This document shows, piece after piece, positions 44,060 through 54,495 of a stretch of 64,000 nt of DNA. The translations under genes and the position numbers were made by a program. The stretch lies in the NCBI RefSeq assembly GCF_012272855.1, contig NZ_JAAXCQ010000003.1, forward strand, positions 1-64,000, given 5' to 3'. Numbering within the stretch: position 1 is the stretch's first letter; each line of letters opens with the position of its first letter. Below the pieces are notes generated by a model. It did not search any database, was not told the DNA's origin, and saw only the letters and a list, made by a program, of their open reading frames with translations. The DNA comes from Arenibacter sp. 6A1. GTDB lineage: Bacteria > Bacteroidota > Bacteroidia > Flavobacteriales > Flavobacteriaceae.

Positions 44060-45493
44060 TTAAAATTCGGCATTTTGTGGTGTTCTTGGAAAAGGAATTA
44101 CGTCTCTGATATTACCCATTCCTGTAGCGAAAAGCACCAACCTTTCAAAACCAAGGCCAAAACCACTATGGGTTGCCGTTCCAAATTTTCTTAGGTCTAA
44201 ATACCACCAGAGTTCTTTCTCATCGATATCTAGGGCCTTAATTTTCTCTTTTAGCACATCTAAACGCTCTTCACGCTGCGATCCACCTACGATCTCACCA
44301 ATGCCTGGGAACAAAATATCCATGGCTCTTACGGTTTTCTGGTCCTCGTTTAAACGCATGTAAAATGCCTTTATTTTTGCAGGGTAATCAAATAGGATTA
44401 CTGGACATTTAAAATGCTTCTCTACTAAATAGCGTTCGTGCTCACTTTGTAAATCGGCACCCCATTCGTCAATAATATATTTAAATTGTTTCTTCTTGTT
44501 GGGTTTGCAACTTCTTAAAATATCGATAGCCTCGGTATAAGATACACGCTTAAAGGTGTTATCTACCACAAATTTTAATTTTTCTATCAAAGGCATGTCA
44601 CTGCGTTCTGCTTGTGGTTTGCTCTTTTCCTCATCGAGTAAACGCTGTTCCAAGAATTTTAAATCTTCTTCACAGTTTTCTAAAACATAGGTTAGAACAT
44701 CCTTGATAAAGTCTTCGGCAAGATCCATGTTGGCGTCCAAATCATTAAAAGCTACTTCTGGTTCTATCATCCAGAATTCTGCCAAATGTCTCGAAGTATT
44801 AGAGTTTTCTGCTCTAAAAGTAGGGCCAAAGGTATATACTTTGCCTAAAGCCATGGCATATGTTTCGGCTTCTAACTGTCCAGAAACGGTTAAGTTGGTT
44901 TCTTTTCCGAAAAAATCTTCGCTATAATCAATAGTGCCTTCGGCTGTTAGAGGTGGATTTTTACTGTCTAAGGTCGATACGCGAAACATTTCGCCTGCTC
45001 CCTCGGCATCAGAACCTGTAATGATAGGAGTGTGCACATGGTAGAATCCGTTTTTCTGAAAATATTGGTGTACCGCAAAAGATAGGGCAGAACGCATACG
45101 CATAATGGCCGAAAAGGTATTGGTGCGAACACGTAGGTGAGCCTTTTCACGTAAAAATTCCAAGGAATGCTTTTTAGGCTGTATAGGGTAGGTCTCCGGA
45201 TCGGCACCACCGTGAACAATCACTTCTTTGACCTGTATCTCTACATTCTGGCCTTTTCCCTGACTTTCGGTTAGTGTTCCTACAATTTTTAAGGCAGCAC
45301 CGGTGTTGATTTGCTTTAGTAGATTTTCGTCAAAATCCTCAAAATTGACCACGCACTGAATATTATTAATGGTAGATCCGTCGTTTAAAGCAATAAACCT
45401 GTTGCTTCTAAAGGTTTTAACCCAACCATTAACCGTTACTTCTTTGTGTAAATGATCGGAAGAAAGTAATTCTTTTACGCTGTAGGTGTTCAT
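44060..45493 (-). CDS. asnS: Asparaginyl-tRNA synthetase
   Basis: 477 residues from the ATG at 45493 (MNTYSVKELL). The frame is open to 45538, but a TAnnTTTG element on the minus strand at 45525-45518 (TATCTTTG) would place transcription start near 45512, which rules out the longer version. An N-terminal OB-fold anticodon domain (VTVNGWVKTFRSNRFIALNDGS) precedes the class II core: FRAENSNTSRHLAEFWMIEPE (motif 2) and GFGLGFERLVLFATGMGNIRDVIPFPRTP (motif 3). Cytosolic. Confidence 0.95.
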   Translation of the reverse strand: MNTYSVKELLSSDHLHKEVTVNGWVKTFRSNRFIALNDGSTINNIQCVVNFEDFDENLLKQINTGAALKIVGTLTESQGKGQNVEIQVKEVIVHGGADPETYPIQPKKHSLEFLREKAHLRVRTNTFSAIMRMRSALSFAVHQYFQKNGFYHVHTPIITGSDAEGAGEMFRVSTLDSKNPPLTAEGTIDYSEDFFGKETNLTVSGQLEAETYAMALGKVYTFGPTFRAENSNTSRHLAEFWMIEPEVAFNDLDANMDLAEDFIKDVLTYVLENCEEDLKFLEQRLLDEEKSKPQAERSDMPLIEKLKFVVDNTFKRVSYTEAIDILRSCKPNKKKQFKYIIDEWGADLQSEHERYLVEKHFKCPVILFDYPAKIKAFYMRLNEDQKTVRAMDILFPGIGEIVGGSQREERLDVLKEKIKALDIDEKELWWYLDLRKFGTATHSGFGLGFERLVLFATGMGNIRDVIPFPRTPQNAEF

Positions 45494-45517
45494 TTGAATT
45501 CTTTGTAAATTAAGTGG

Positions 45518-45525
45518 CAAAGATA
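45518..45525 (-). promoter_or_regulatory. asnS promoter -7 element
   Basis: On the minus strand this reads TATCTTTG, matching TAnnTTTG. The expected start of transcription is about 20 nt before the chosen asnS ATG. No TTG at the expected -33 spacing is present. Confidence 0.55.
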
Positions 45526-45755
45526 GCCTTTTTAACAAAAAAAAGGATTGAGATTCCCAAGGGTTGTGGATTATTTTTAGATAAAGTGCTAACCGCTAAG
45601 ATATGGGCAGGCTAAAGCTGGTCTTTTAGCTGTGTTTACGGAGCTTTAAAACGTCGGTATAGCCGATTTTAGGGCTGTGTAGACCAGTGTATATCACTAG
45701 TCAAACCAATGGAACCAGCGATATTAAATACCTCTTGTCTAAAAAAAATCGAATC

Positions 45756-48146
45756 TTACCTGTCCTTGTCTTCTTCTTTTGGTAGAATATCAATCATTGG
45801 TTCCTTTAAGGTCTGCTTGTTCGCAATACTTCTTTCTAGGGAAAGTAGTAGGGAGGGCAATAAAACAAGGTTAGACAACATGGCAAAGAGCAAGGTTGCC
45901 GATACCAGGGCACCAAGGGCTACCGTACCACCAAAACTGGAGATTACGAAGACCGAGAACCCAAAAAACAAAACAATGGACGTATAAAACATACTAACAC
46001 CAGATTCGCGTAAAGCAGCATAGACCGATTTTTTGATACGCCACTTATTGCTAGTCAGTTCTTGCCTGTATTTGGCCAGGAAGTGTATGGTGTCATCTAC
46101 CGAAATTCCAAAGGCAATACTAAACACCAAAATAGTGGACGGTTTTATAGGAACCCCCACAAAGCCCATGACCCCTGCGGTAATGACCAGTGGCAATAAG
46201 TTGGGGATTAAAGAAATTACAATCATCCTGAAGGAACGGAACAAGTACGCCATAAACAACGCTATCAATCCTATGGCCAAGGCTAAGGACATAATTAAGT
46301 TCTTAACCAAGTACTTGGTGCCCTTTAAAAATAACAAGGCACTACCGGTCATGCTGACCTCGTATCGTTCGGCAGGGAAAATTTTATCAATGTTATCTTG
46401 AAGTGTCGCCTCTATCTCCTCCATACGCTCCGTCTTAACATCCTTGATGTAGGTGGTAATACGTGCCACTTGGCCGGTGCTGTCCACAAAACCGTTCAGC
46501 ATATTGCTTTGACCGGAAGATTTTCGTGCCACATCCATGATAAAGGTGTTTTCTTGGGTCGTTGGCAGTTGATAGTATTTTGGGATGCCGCTATAAAAAG
46601 CTTGTTTAGAATACTTCACTATATCTACTACGGAAATAGGACGGGAAAGTTCCGGGATTTCAAGGATTACCGTTCCTAATTGGTCTAACCTTTTTAAGGT
46701 CGCCGGTTTTAAAACCCCTTTTGGCCTTTTGGTGTCTACCACAATTTCAATGGGCATGATACCATCAAATTCTTCCTCAAAAAAACGGATGTCCTTAAAG
46801 AACTGCTCTCCCTTTGGCATGTCTTCAATTGGACTGCCAGAAATATTGATTTGATAGATACCGATAATACTGGTTACCAAAAGTAGAATGGAAACAATAT
46901 AGACTGAGATTCTTTTGTTTCTGACGATGTTTTCCATCCAGCTGACAACGGCATCTATCCATTTGGTATTTAGATGTTTTAAATGCTTGTCTTTAGGCAA
47001 GTACATAAAACTGTAAATAATCGGAATGATTAATATCGACAATACAAATATGCCCAGAATATTAATAGAAGCAACAATCCCGAATTCTTTAAGTAGTTTA
47101 CTGTCCGTGATTATAAAAGTGGCAAAGCCCGAAGCAGTAGTAACGTTGGTCATCAGGGTCGCATTCCCGATTTTGGAAATTACACGCTGTAAAGAAAGGG
47201 CCTGGTTACCGTGTTTTTTTACTTCTTGTTGGTACTTGTTAATCAAGAAAATACAGTTCGGGATACCAATTACGATGATCAATGGCGGTATCAAGGCTGT
47301 TAGAACGGTAATTTCATATTGTAAGAGTCCAAGAACGCCAAAGGACCACATAACCCCTATTATCACTACGAACATAGAAATAAAAGTGGCTCTAAAGCTT
47401 CTAAAAAAGAAAAAGAATATCAAGGAAGTAACCCCTAAAGCGGCAAGAATAAACTTCCCGATTTCGTCTATAATGTTTTGGGAGTTCATGGTCCGGATAT
47501 AGGGCATGCCCGACACACGGACGTCAAGACCGGTTTCCTTTTCAAAGTTTGCTATCAGAACATTTAAATCTTCAAGAATAAAATCTTTACGAGCCGATGT
47601 GTTAATAATGTCCTTGTCTATATAAATGACGGTGCGGATGGTGCTCGTTTCTTTATTGAAAAGGAGGTTATCGTAAAAAGGAAGGTTGTTAAACAGTCGA
47701 TGGGTTAAACTATCCACAGCCGCTTTGGACGCCGGCGGGGATTTCATAAAAGGCTGCAAAACAAATTCTTGTTTTATGCTGTCCTTTACCAGCTCTTTAA
47801 GGTTGTCCGTAGACAATACAAAATCTACTTCTGGAAAAGCTTCTAACTGTTTGCTGAGTTTGTTCCAGCGGTTATATTTTTCGGGAGTAAATAAGGAGCT
47901 GTCCTTTACGGCCAAAACGACCACATTGCCTTCTTCCCCAAATTTTTCCAAAAACGATAGGTATTCCAAGTTTACAGGGTGATGATCTGGCAATAAATTG
48001 GCTTGGGTATTAGAAAACCTCATGTTCTCCCATTGCATAGCCAAAAAAACAGTCAATACCGTTAGTAGTACCAGGATTAAGATCCTATTTCTAAGAATTA
48101 TTCTTGCTGTTTTTGCCCAAAATCCTTGTGTAAGCTTGGTAACCAT
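45756..48146 (-). CDS. RND/MMPL-family transporter
   Basis: 796 residues with the typical duplicated layout: TM1 (about 16-34), a periplasmic loop to ~225, a helix bundle (~230-395), then TM7 and a second loop, and a final bundle (~620-770). Motifs include GVMWSFGVLGLLQYEITVLTAL and AFGISVDDTIHFLAKYRQEL (sterol-sensing/MMPL region, with Asp pair). The MMPL/HpnN-like branch exports lipids or hydrophobic compounds; the substrate is unknown. It lies between asnS and frr on the same strand, with large gaps on either side. Confidence 0.87.
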   Translation of the reverse strand: MVTKLTQGFWAKTARIILRNRILILVLLTVLTVFLAMQWENMRFSNTQANLLPDHHPVNLEYLSFLEKFGEEGNVVVLAVKDSSLFTPEKYNRWNKLSKQLEAFPEVDFVLSTDNLKELVKDSIKQEFVLQPFMKSPPASKAAVDSLTHRLFNNLPFYDNLLFNKETSTIRTVIYIDKDIINTSARKDFILEDLNVLIANFEKETGLDVRVSGMPYIRTMNSQNIIDEIGKFILAALGVTSLIFFFFFRSFRATFISMFVVIIGVMWSFGVLGLLQYEITVLTALIPPLIIVIGIPNCIFLINKYQQEVKKHGNQALSLQRVISKIGNATLMTNVTTASGFATFIITDSKLLKEFGIVASINILGIFVLSILIIPIIYSFMYLPKDKHLKHLNTKWIDAVVSWMENIVRNKRISVYIVSILLLVTSIIGIYQINISGSPIEDMPKGEQFFKDIRFFEEEFDGIMPIEIVVDTKRPKGVLKPATLKRLDQLGTVILEIPELSRPISVVDIVKYSKQAFYSGIPKYYQLPTTQENTFIMDVARKSSGQSNMLNGFVDSTGQVARITTYIKDVKTERMEEIEATLQDNIDKIFPAERYEVSMTGSALLFLKGTKYLVKNLIMSLALAIGLIALFMAYLFRSFRMIVISLIPNLLPLVITAGVMGFVGVPIKPSTILVFSIAFGISVDDTIHFLAKYRQELTSNKWRIKKSVYAALRESGVSMFYTSIVLFFGFSVFVISSFGGTVALGALVSATLLFAMLSNLVLLPSLLLSLERSIANKQTLKEPMIDILPKEEDKDR

Positions 48147-48451
48147 TTTCTTTTATTTTCGGGGCCAAAGGTAGAAAATGATTGTTAGTGTTCCTAGAAA
48201 GGATGCCCTAAATAATGGGGAGGGATGATGGGGGAACTACTTTGGAAAATTAGAGTTGTTTTTATGCCTTATCCTGACTAGTGAGACCGGGTGGTGGCAT
48301 ATGCTTTTTTGAGAAGCATAGCGGATGGACGCAAGGTAAAAGGGATAGGATAAAAAAAAGAGTCTTTGGATATAAAAAGCTATATTCTAAACAGTATAAA
48401 ATAAAAACGGGCGACCAAAAGTCGCCCGTTTTTAAAGTAAGGTTGAAAAGC
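48147..48451. other. Intergenic region between frr and the MMPL gene
   Basis: No gene is seen. The frr terminator lies at 48403-48433 on the minus strand. Confidence 0.5.
48403..48433 (-). terminator. pyrH-frr terminator
   Basis: aaaaacgggcgac and gtcgcccgttttt form a perfect 13-bp stem. In the minus direction it ends in a U tract 18 bp after the frr stop. Confidence 0.9.
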
Positions 48452-49006
48452 TTATATTTTCATGATCTCTACCTCTTTTAATTCAAGATGAGCATCAATT
48501 TTTTTAATGTATTTGTTCGTCAGTTCTTGAACGTCGGCTTCTGCACTCTTTTGTAGGTCTTCAGAAACTTCAATACTTCTCAGTTCTTTGTTCGCTTCCT
48601 GTCTGGCATTACGAACCCCTATCTTAGCATCTTCGGCTTCGGCTTTTGCTTGTTTTACCAAGTCTCTCCTGCGTTCCTCAGTCAAAGGTGGCACATTGAT
48701 AATAACCATATCCCCATTGTTCATTGGGTTAAATCCAAGGTTGGAATTCATGATGGCCTTCTCTATTTCGTGAAGGAGTTTTTTTTCCCAAGGCTGTACC
48801 GTTATGGTTCTAGCATCTGGTGTACCTACATTGGCTACTTGTGCTAATGGGGTAGGGGAACCGTAATAATCGACCATCACACTCGATAGCATCACTGGAT
48901 TCGCTTTTCCTGCCCTAATTTTGATAAACATTTTCTCAAGATGGGCCATGGCACCTTCCATTCCTTCCTTAGCAGAGTCTAATATAAATGTAATCTCTTC
49001 GTTCAT
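48452..49006 (-). CDS. frr: Ribosome recycling factor
   Basis: 184 residues, standard length. Characteristic sequences: LEKMFIKIRAGKANPVMLSSV, VDYYGSPTPLAQVANV, VQPWEKKLLHEIEKAI, PPLTEERRRDLVKQAK. It splits post-termination ribosomes with EF-G. It lies 43 bp after pyrH, the usual neighbour. Confidence 0.97.
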   Translation of the reverse strand: MNEEITFILDSAKEGMEGAMAHLEKMFIKIRAGKANPVMLSSVMVDYYGSPTPLAQVANVGTPDARTITVQPWEKKLLHEIEKAIMNSNLGFNPMNNGDMVIINVPPLTEERRRDLVKQAKAEAEDAKIGVRNARQEANKELRSIEVSEDLQKSAEADVQELTNKYIKKIDAHLELKEVEIMKI

Positions 49007-49049
49007 ATACTTACAGATTTATAAATTGAAAACACTAATAGTGTGTAAA

Positions 49050-49757
49050 TTATAGATTTACAACGGTTCCTATATTTTCTCCGGAAACCAATTTCATAAG
49101 GTTGCCCTTTTTGTTCATATCAAATACAACGATAGGCAGTTCGTTTTCCTGACTAAGGGTAAAAGCTGTGGTATCCATAACTTTTAAGCCTTTTGTCAAC
49201 ACATCTTTAAAAGAAATCGTATCAAATTTGGTAGCTGTTTTGTCTTTCTCAGGATCGGAAGTATAAATTCCGTCTACTCTAGTTCCTTTAAGGATCACAT
49301 CGGCTTCAATTTCTATCGCTCTAAGTACAGCGGCAGAGTCGGTCGTAAAATAAGGATTCCCGGTGCCTCCTCCAAAAATAACAACTCTTCCTTTTTCTAA
49401 ATGCCTCATGGCGCGTCTTCTGATAAAAGGTTCGGCTACCTCATTGATCATAATGGCCGATTGCAATCTTGTCTGTACTCCCTTTACCTCCAAAGCGCTT
49501 TGTAGTGCCAGGCCGTTGATTACGGTCGCCAACATTCCCATATGGTCGCCTTGAACCCTGTCCATGCCTTCGCTGGCACCAGACAAGCCTCTAAATATAT
49601 TTCCACCGCCAATAACAATTGCCACTTCTATACCCTTGTTTACAACAGCTTGTATTTCATCTGCATATTCGGAAAGTCGTTGTGGGTCTATACCATATTG
49701 TTTATCACCCATTAGAGCTTCCCCACTGAGTTTTAAAAGTATTCTTTTGTATTGCAT
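49050..49757 (-). CDS. pyrH: UMP kinase
   Basis: 235 residues of the amino-acid-kinase fold. Motifs [26 protein letters not shown], the central [18 protein letters not shown] and [14 protein letters not shown] are all present. It phosphorylates UMP to UDP. Operon partner of frr. Confidence 0.97.
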   Translation of the reverse strand: MQYKRILLKLSGEALMGDKQYGIDPQRLSEYADEIQAVVNKGIEVAIVIGGGNIFRGLSGASEGMDRVQGDHMGMLATVINGLALQSALEVKGVQTRLQSAIMINEVAEPFIRRRAMRHLEKGRVVIFGGGTGNPYFTTDSAAVLRAIEIEADVILKGTRVDGIYTSDPEKDKTATKFDTISFKDVLTKGLKVMDTTAFTLSQENELPIVVFDMNKKGNLMKLVSGENIGTVVNL

Positions 49758-50002
49758 GTTGTGTTAGATTTAGTCCCAGCAAAAATAATCAAAATTATTT
49801 AGGCTACAGCCTGTGCAGAAAGTTTAGTGATGCCTTAATTATTTCATAATGAAAATGAAGGCTTGCTTAAAAATTTATAATCTTGTGGTACAATAGGAAG
49901 GAGAGGCCTGATATTGATGTGGAATGATTATTTTTCTATAAAAAATATAGGGATTCGACCTTTAAATGGATTGCGATAAAATAATTGAACCTTGATAAAA
50001 AG

Positions 50003-51895
50003 ATGAAAAAAGACATGTTTTATTTTAAAAAAATGCTGCTAATTGGGGCAATTGGTCTAGTGTTGTATGGTTGTGGCCCTGCAAAAGCCTTGCAATATGC
50101 AGATAAAGCTACAATTGTAACCCAAATGGATTTGGTAAATGTCGTAGACGACCGGGTTCTGGTTACTGTAGATCCTGGAGTTTTTAATCAGGATACAATA
50201 ACCTTTTTTATACCCAAGATCGTACCGGGGACCTATAGTTTGGATAACTATGGAAAATATGTAGAGGGGCTTAAAGCTATAGATTATAAGGGGAATGAAC
50301 TGTCGGTAAACCGCTTGGACGATAACTCTTGGCAAATAGCGAATGCCAAGGAACTGGATAAACTTACTTATTTGGTGAATGATACTTATGATACGGAACA
50401 GCAAGTAGCGGATAAAGTTTTTTCTCCGGCAGGGACAAATATACTGAGTGGCGAAAATTATATGCTGAACCTTCATGGGTTTATAGGGTATTTTAATGGC
50501 TTAAAAGAAATCCCTTATCGGTTAGAAATAAAGGTTCCCAATGGCTTGTCGGGGGCTACTTCCTTAAAGAAGTTGCCTACAGAGCCTAAACTTCCAGGCG
50601 TAGATGTGTATTGGGCAAATAGATATTTCGAGGTCATAGATAACCCTATTCTATATGCCAAGCCCAATACGGAAACCTTTCAAATCAATGATATTTCGGT
50701 AACCTTAAGCGTGTATTCTCCCAATGGGATTTATACAGCTGCTGGTTTAAAAGCCGATATGGAACGTATGATGCGGGCTCAAAAACAGTTTTTGGGAGAT
50801 ATAAACAGTACCAAACAGTATACGATCTTGCTATATTTTAGCACCTTAAATGAGGACGATGCTATTGGTTTTGGGGCCTTAGAGCATCACACTTCTACCA
50901 CGGTGGTGCTTCCAGAGCAAATGCCAAGGGAAATGTTGGTAGAGGCTTTGGTAGATGTGGTTTCGCACGAATTTTTCCATATAGTGACTCCTTTGAGTAT
51001 TCATTCTAAAGAAATAAAGTATTTTGATTTTAACGATCCCAAAATGTCCAAACACCTTTGGATGTATGAGGGTACCACAGAGTACTTTGCAAATTTGTTC
51101 CAGATCCAACAGGGTTTAATCGATGAAGAAAATTTTTACGAACGTTTAATGGAAAAGGTGCAAAATGCGAAGGCCTATAACGACTCACAATCATTTACAG
51201 AAATGAGCAAGAACGTATTAGAGGAGCCTTATAAAGAGAACTATGGCAATGTCTATGAAAAAGGCGCGCTGATCAATATGGCGCTTGATATTCGATTACG
51301 AGAATTGAGCCATGGGGAGAAAGGGGTTTTGTGGTTGATGAAACAGCTTTCGCAAAAATATGGAAACCATATTCCCTTTGAGGATGAAGCCTTGTTCAAT
51401 GAGATTGTAGCGATGACATACCCCGAGCTCAACGCTTTTTTCGATACCTATGTCATCGGGAATACGCCTATCAATTATGAAGAGTTTTGGGAAAAGGTCG
51501 GACTAACCGTCACCTCTGTAATCGAGGAAAGCGGATTTTTCCTTATGGAAAACATTCCCTTTATAGATGTAGATCCAAGCAAGGGTGACGCCGTTTTTAT
51601 TCGAGAGGACATTCCGTTAAACTCCTTTCTAAAAAACTTGGATGTGCAAGGTGGCGATATTATTAAAAGTATAAACGACAAAGAAATTAGTGTCGAGACT
51701 ATGCGCGAAATTATTGGCGAAAGTTTTGGTTGGGCCCCGGATAAAGAAATAACGATGAGGGTGCTTAGAGATGGGCAACCGTTGCTATTAAAGAGCAGGG
51801 CCGGTACTCCGGTAGTGACCTTAGAAGTGCTAGTTCCAATGGAAAACGCTTCGGAAAAACAATTAAAGCTAAGAGAGCATTGGTTAAAGGGCTAA
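50003..51895 (+). CDS. M61-family glycyl aminopeptidase-like lipoprotein with PDZ domain
   Basis: The start is at ATG 50003 rather than TTG 49985, because a lipoprotein signal (…LLIGAIGLVLYGC) then lies at the N-terminus. 630 residues. A beta-rich N-domain is followed by the catalytic domain with zinc motif HEFFH (residues 322-326 from this start) and the downstream Glu in MYEGTTEYFANLF. A PDZ domain lies in the last ~100 residues (GGDIIKSINDKEISVETMREI). Predicted to be lipid-anchored in the envelope. It is the only + strand gene between pyrH and tsf. Confidence 0.9.
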   Translation: MKKDMFYFKKMLLIGAIGLVLYGCGPAKALQYADKATIVTQMDLVNVVDDRVLVTVDPGVFNQDTITFFIPKIVPGTYSLDNYGKYVEGLKAIDYKGNELSVNRLDDNSWQIANAKELDKLTYLVNDTYDTEQQVADKVFSPAGTNILSGENYMLNLHGFIGYFNGLKEIPYRLEIKVPNGLSGATSLKKLPTEPKLPGVDVYWANRYFEVIDNPILYAKPNTETFQINDISVTLSVYSPNGIYTAAGLKADMERMMRAQKQFLGDINSTKQYTILLYFSTLNEDDAIGFGALEHHTSTTVVLPEQMPREMLVEALVDVVSHEFFHIVTPLSIHSKEIKYFDFNDPKMSKHLWMYEGTTEYFANLFQIQQGLIDEENFYERLMEKVQNAKAYNDSQSFTEMSKNVLEEPYKENYGNVYEKGALINMALDIRLRELSHGEKGVLWLMKQLSQKYGNHIPFEDEALFNEIVAMTYPELNAFFDTYVIGNTPINYEEFWEKVGLTVTSVIEESGFFLMENIPFIDVDPSKGDAVFIREDIPLNSFLKNLDVQGGDIIKSINDKEISVETMREIIGESFGWAPDKEITMRVLRDGQPLLLKSRAGTPVVTLEVLVPMENASEKQLKLREHWLKG

Positions 51896-52001
51896 AATTT
51901 GAAGGTATTATTTGTAAGCTGTCTGAAAAGGCAGCTTTTTTTAGCGCCATTCGTAAAGACTGGGAAAGTTAGAATAGGTGTAAGGTGGTTTAGAATAATG
52001 T

Positions 52002-52081
52002 GGGCGTTCCCTCCTTTGTCGGGCGGGCCCTTGGCTATATCCCTTGCCCTGCTGCGGGGATGCCGCCGCGGTCCCTAACGC
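52002..52081 (+). repeat. 80-bp GC-rich GGGCGTT...CCCTAACGC repeat, copy 1
   Basis: It begins gggcgttccctcc, contains gggcgggccctt and ctgcggggatgccgccgcgg, and ends tccctaacgc. It matches 62592-62671 in inverted orientation at 76 of 80 positions by my count. The GC content is far above its surroundings. Confidence 0.9.
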
Positions 52082-52403
52082 GGGTTTTTAGTTAACAGTA
52101 GCTCCCTCGCTAAATGACGGGGCTACTGGGCAATATGACTTTCGCTGGAATAATTGATACTACTTCTCTCAAATTGTTAACATCAAAAGAATCCGGCTTA
52201 TTTCAGTTTTCGTGAGGACCTAATGGAAAATGCAAGGATTTGTATTTCGAGCGTAGAGGTCGGGTGCTGTGTTGGCTTTCACAACAGGTGGCAGAAGCCG
52301 TCCGGCAGCCCATTTCATCCTTGTGAAAGCGGCCAGGGCGGTGCGGCGTGGAAAGTCTGTGGCAACAAAACTGCTTTTAATGGCCCTGTAGTGCTAAAAA
52401 AGA

Positions 52404-52436
52404 AACCCCCGCTTTATAAAATAAAGCGGGGGTTTT
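52404..52436 (-). terminator. tsf terminator
   Basis: aacccccgctttat and ataaagcgggggtt form a perfect 14-bp stem around aaa. It is 21 bp beyond the tsf stop; flanking A/T runs allow use in both directions. Confidence 0.9.
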
Positions 52437-52456
52437 AAAGTATAGGTATTAAAAGA

Positions 52457-53281
52457 TTACCCTAGGGCTACTCTTTTAAAGTCTGTAACTGTTACAGTGT
52501 CACCTAAAGACTTAACGTATTGAGAAACGCTAACTTTACTGTCTTTAATAAAGTCTTGGTTCACCAAAGTGTTGTCTTTAAAGAAACGCTTTATTTTACC
52601 TTTAGCGATGTTGTCTAACATTGCTTCTGGCTTACCTTCTTGACGCAATTGGTCCTTAGCGATCTCGATTTCTTTATCGATAATGCTTTGGTCAACGCCA
52701 GTTTCATCTAAAGCAACTGGGTTCATTGCGGCAGCCTGCATTGCTACATCTTTAGCAACAACATCAGCACCGTCAACAGCGGCAGAAAGTCCAACTAAAG
52801 TGGCGATTTTGTTACCAGCATGGATATAAGAACCAACAAAAGGAGCATTTAATTTGCTAAATCCTTTGATCTCGATTTTTTCTCCAATAACACCAGTTTG
52901 CTCAGTTAACTTTTCTTGAACGGAAATACCGTTAAAATCAGCAGCCAACAATTCTTCAATAGTGTTAAGACCTAAAGCTACATCAGCAATTTCATTCGCT
53001 AGAGCAACAAAAGAATCGTTCTTAGCTACGAAATCTGTTTCACAGTTAAGGGAAATAACAACACCAGAAGTGTTATCACCATTTACCTTAGCAATAGCAG
53101 CTCCTTCAGAAGAATCTCTATCTGCTCTGTTAGCAGCTACTTTTTGACCTTTCTTACGTAAGATCTCAATAGCAGTGTCAAAATTTCCTTCTGCTTCAAC
53201 CAATGCTTTCTTGCAATCCATCATGCCTGCACCAGTTGTTTGTCTTAGTTTGTTTACCTCAGCGGCGGTAATTTTAGCCAT
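52457..53281 (-). CDS. tsf: Elongation factor Ts
   Basis: 274 residues. The N-terminal UBA-like module (ITAAEVNKLRQTTGAGMMDCKKALVEAEGN) is followed by the core TDFVAKND region (NCETDFVAKNDSFVALA) and the dimerisation part. It exchanges GDP on EF-Tu. It lies 102 bp after rpsB, the usual pair. Confidence 0.97.
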   Translation of the reverse strand: MAKITAAEVNKLRQTTGAGMMDCKKALVEAEGNFDTAIEILRKKGQKVAANRADRDSSEGAAIAKVNGDNTSGVVISLNCETDFVAKNDSFVALANEIADVALGLNTIEELLAADFNGISVQEKLTEQTGVIGEKIEIKGFSKLNAPFVGSYIHAGNKIATLVGLSAAVDGADVVAKDVAMQAAAMNPVALDETGVDQSIIDKEIEIAKDQLRQEGKPEAMLDNIAKGKIKRFFKDNTLVNQDFIKDSKVSVSQYVKSLGDTVTVTDFKRVALG

Positions 53282-53383
53282 TTTATTTTGGGTTTAATTT
53301 TCGCCTAAATTAAGATTACAATGCAATCTTGGTTTAGGTTAATGTTAAATTTATGTTCTATTTAGTAAAGAAAAAGAATAAGA

Positions 53384-54202
53384 CTATTCTTCGCTCTTAG
53401 CGTTTGCTGCAGCGTCTTCCGTTGCTACAGTGTCAGCTTTAGGAGCTTTAGGAGCTTTTGCTTCCTTTGGCTTAGCCTCTTCGTTTCCTTCTTTATCAGC
53501 TTGTTTTTCTGACTTGCGCTCCGTTAAACCTTCAGCGATAGCACCGGTAACAGATGCCATGATAGCTTCGATAGATTTAGAAGCATCGTCGTTAGATGGA
53601 ATAATGAAATCGATAGGTCTTGGATCAGAATTGGTATCGACCATTGCAAAAATAGGAATGTTCAATTTTTGAGCTTCTTTTACAGCAATGTGCTCACGCA
53701 TAGTATCTACGATGAACAATGCAGCTGGTAGACGCGTCATATCAGAAATAGAACCTAAGTTCTTGTCTAATTTTTGACGTAAACGATCTACTTGTAAACG
53801 CTCTTTTTTAGATAGTGTGTTAAAAGTACCGTCTTTCTTCATTCTATCGATAGTAGCCATTTTTTTAACAGCTTTACGGATAGTAACAAAGTTAGTCAAC
53901 ATACCACCTGGCCATCTTTCAGTGATGAAAGGCATATTCACTTTCCCTGCTTTTTCAGCAACGATATCTTTTGCTTGTTTTTTGGTAGCTACGAAAAGAA
54001 TTTTTCTACCTGAAGCTGCAATTTTTTTAAGGGCCTCGTTAGACTCCTCTAATTTTGCAACTGTTTTATAAAGATTGATAACGTGAATCCCGTTACGCTC
54101 CATGTAGATATAAGGAGCCATGTTTGGATTCCATTTTCTGGTAAGGTGTCCAAAATGTACACCTGCCTCCAATAGGTCTTTTACTTCAATATTGTTTGCC
54201 AT
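53384..54202 (-). CDS. rpsB: Ribosomal protein S2
   Basis: 272 residues. The S2 core (LLEAGVHFGHLTRKWNPNM, RWPGGMLTNF, DTNSDPRPIDFIIPSNDDA) is followed by a ~45-residue extension rich in Ala, Lys and Glu (EAKPKEAKAPKAPKAD...), a common tail in Bacteroidota. Part of the small subunit. Confidence 0.97.
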   Translation of the reverse strand: MANNIEVKDLLEAGVHFGHLTRKWNPNMAPYIYMERNGIHVINLYKTVAKLEESNEALKKIAASGRKILFVATKKQAKDIVAEKAGKVNMPFITERWPGGMLTNFVTIRKAVKKMATIDRMKKDGTFNTLSKKERLQVDRLRQKLDKNLGSISDMTRLPAALFIVDTMREHIAVKEAQKLNIPIFAMVDTNSDPRPIDFIIPSNDDASKSIEAIMASVTGAIAEGLTERKSEKQADKEGNEEAKPKEAKAPKAPKADTVATEDAAANAKSEE

Positions 54203-54495
54203 TTTTGTTTTAGTTTACGTTCCTTTGAATTAGCAATATTAAAGTGAGGCCCTAAGGACAGCCTTTAACATTTAGATGCTAAACTAATTTTTTCCGGTAC
54301 GGGGAGTCCAAACGATCGCTAGGACGGTTTGTGGTCACTTTCCGGAATTATTATTACCCTATGACAAGGGTTTTCAATGAACAATTGTAACTTCCCTATA
54401 AATAGGGCTTTTGTTTGAACTTTTAAATCCTGTAAGGGATTTGAACAGTAAGGTAGTTAGATGAAATAAATTCATATAAGCTGCCAAACCAAGTA
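54203..54495. other. Intergenic region between rpsI and rpsB
   Basis: No gene is seen. Short arms such as tccaaacgatcgctaggacggtttg are present, but there is no clear terminator. Confidence 0.4.

Larger units (their letters stand above)
51896..52456. other. Intergenic region with the GGGCGTT repeat
   Basis: It holds the 80-bp repeat (52002-52081) and the tsf terminator (52404-52436). Between them, 52140-52400 is relatively GC-rich with no convincing gene; a 71-codon open frame at 52223-52438 has no coding character and ends inside the terminator. Confidence 0.6.

Noticed and set aside
52223-52438. 71-codon + strand ORF before tsf
   Set aside because: Cys/Gly/Trp-rich random-looking composition, and it ends inside the tsf terminator hairpin.
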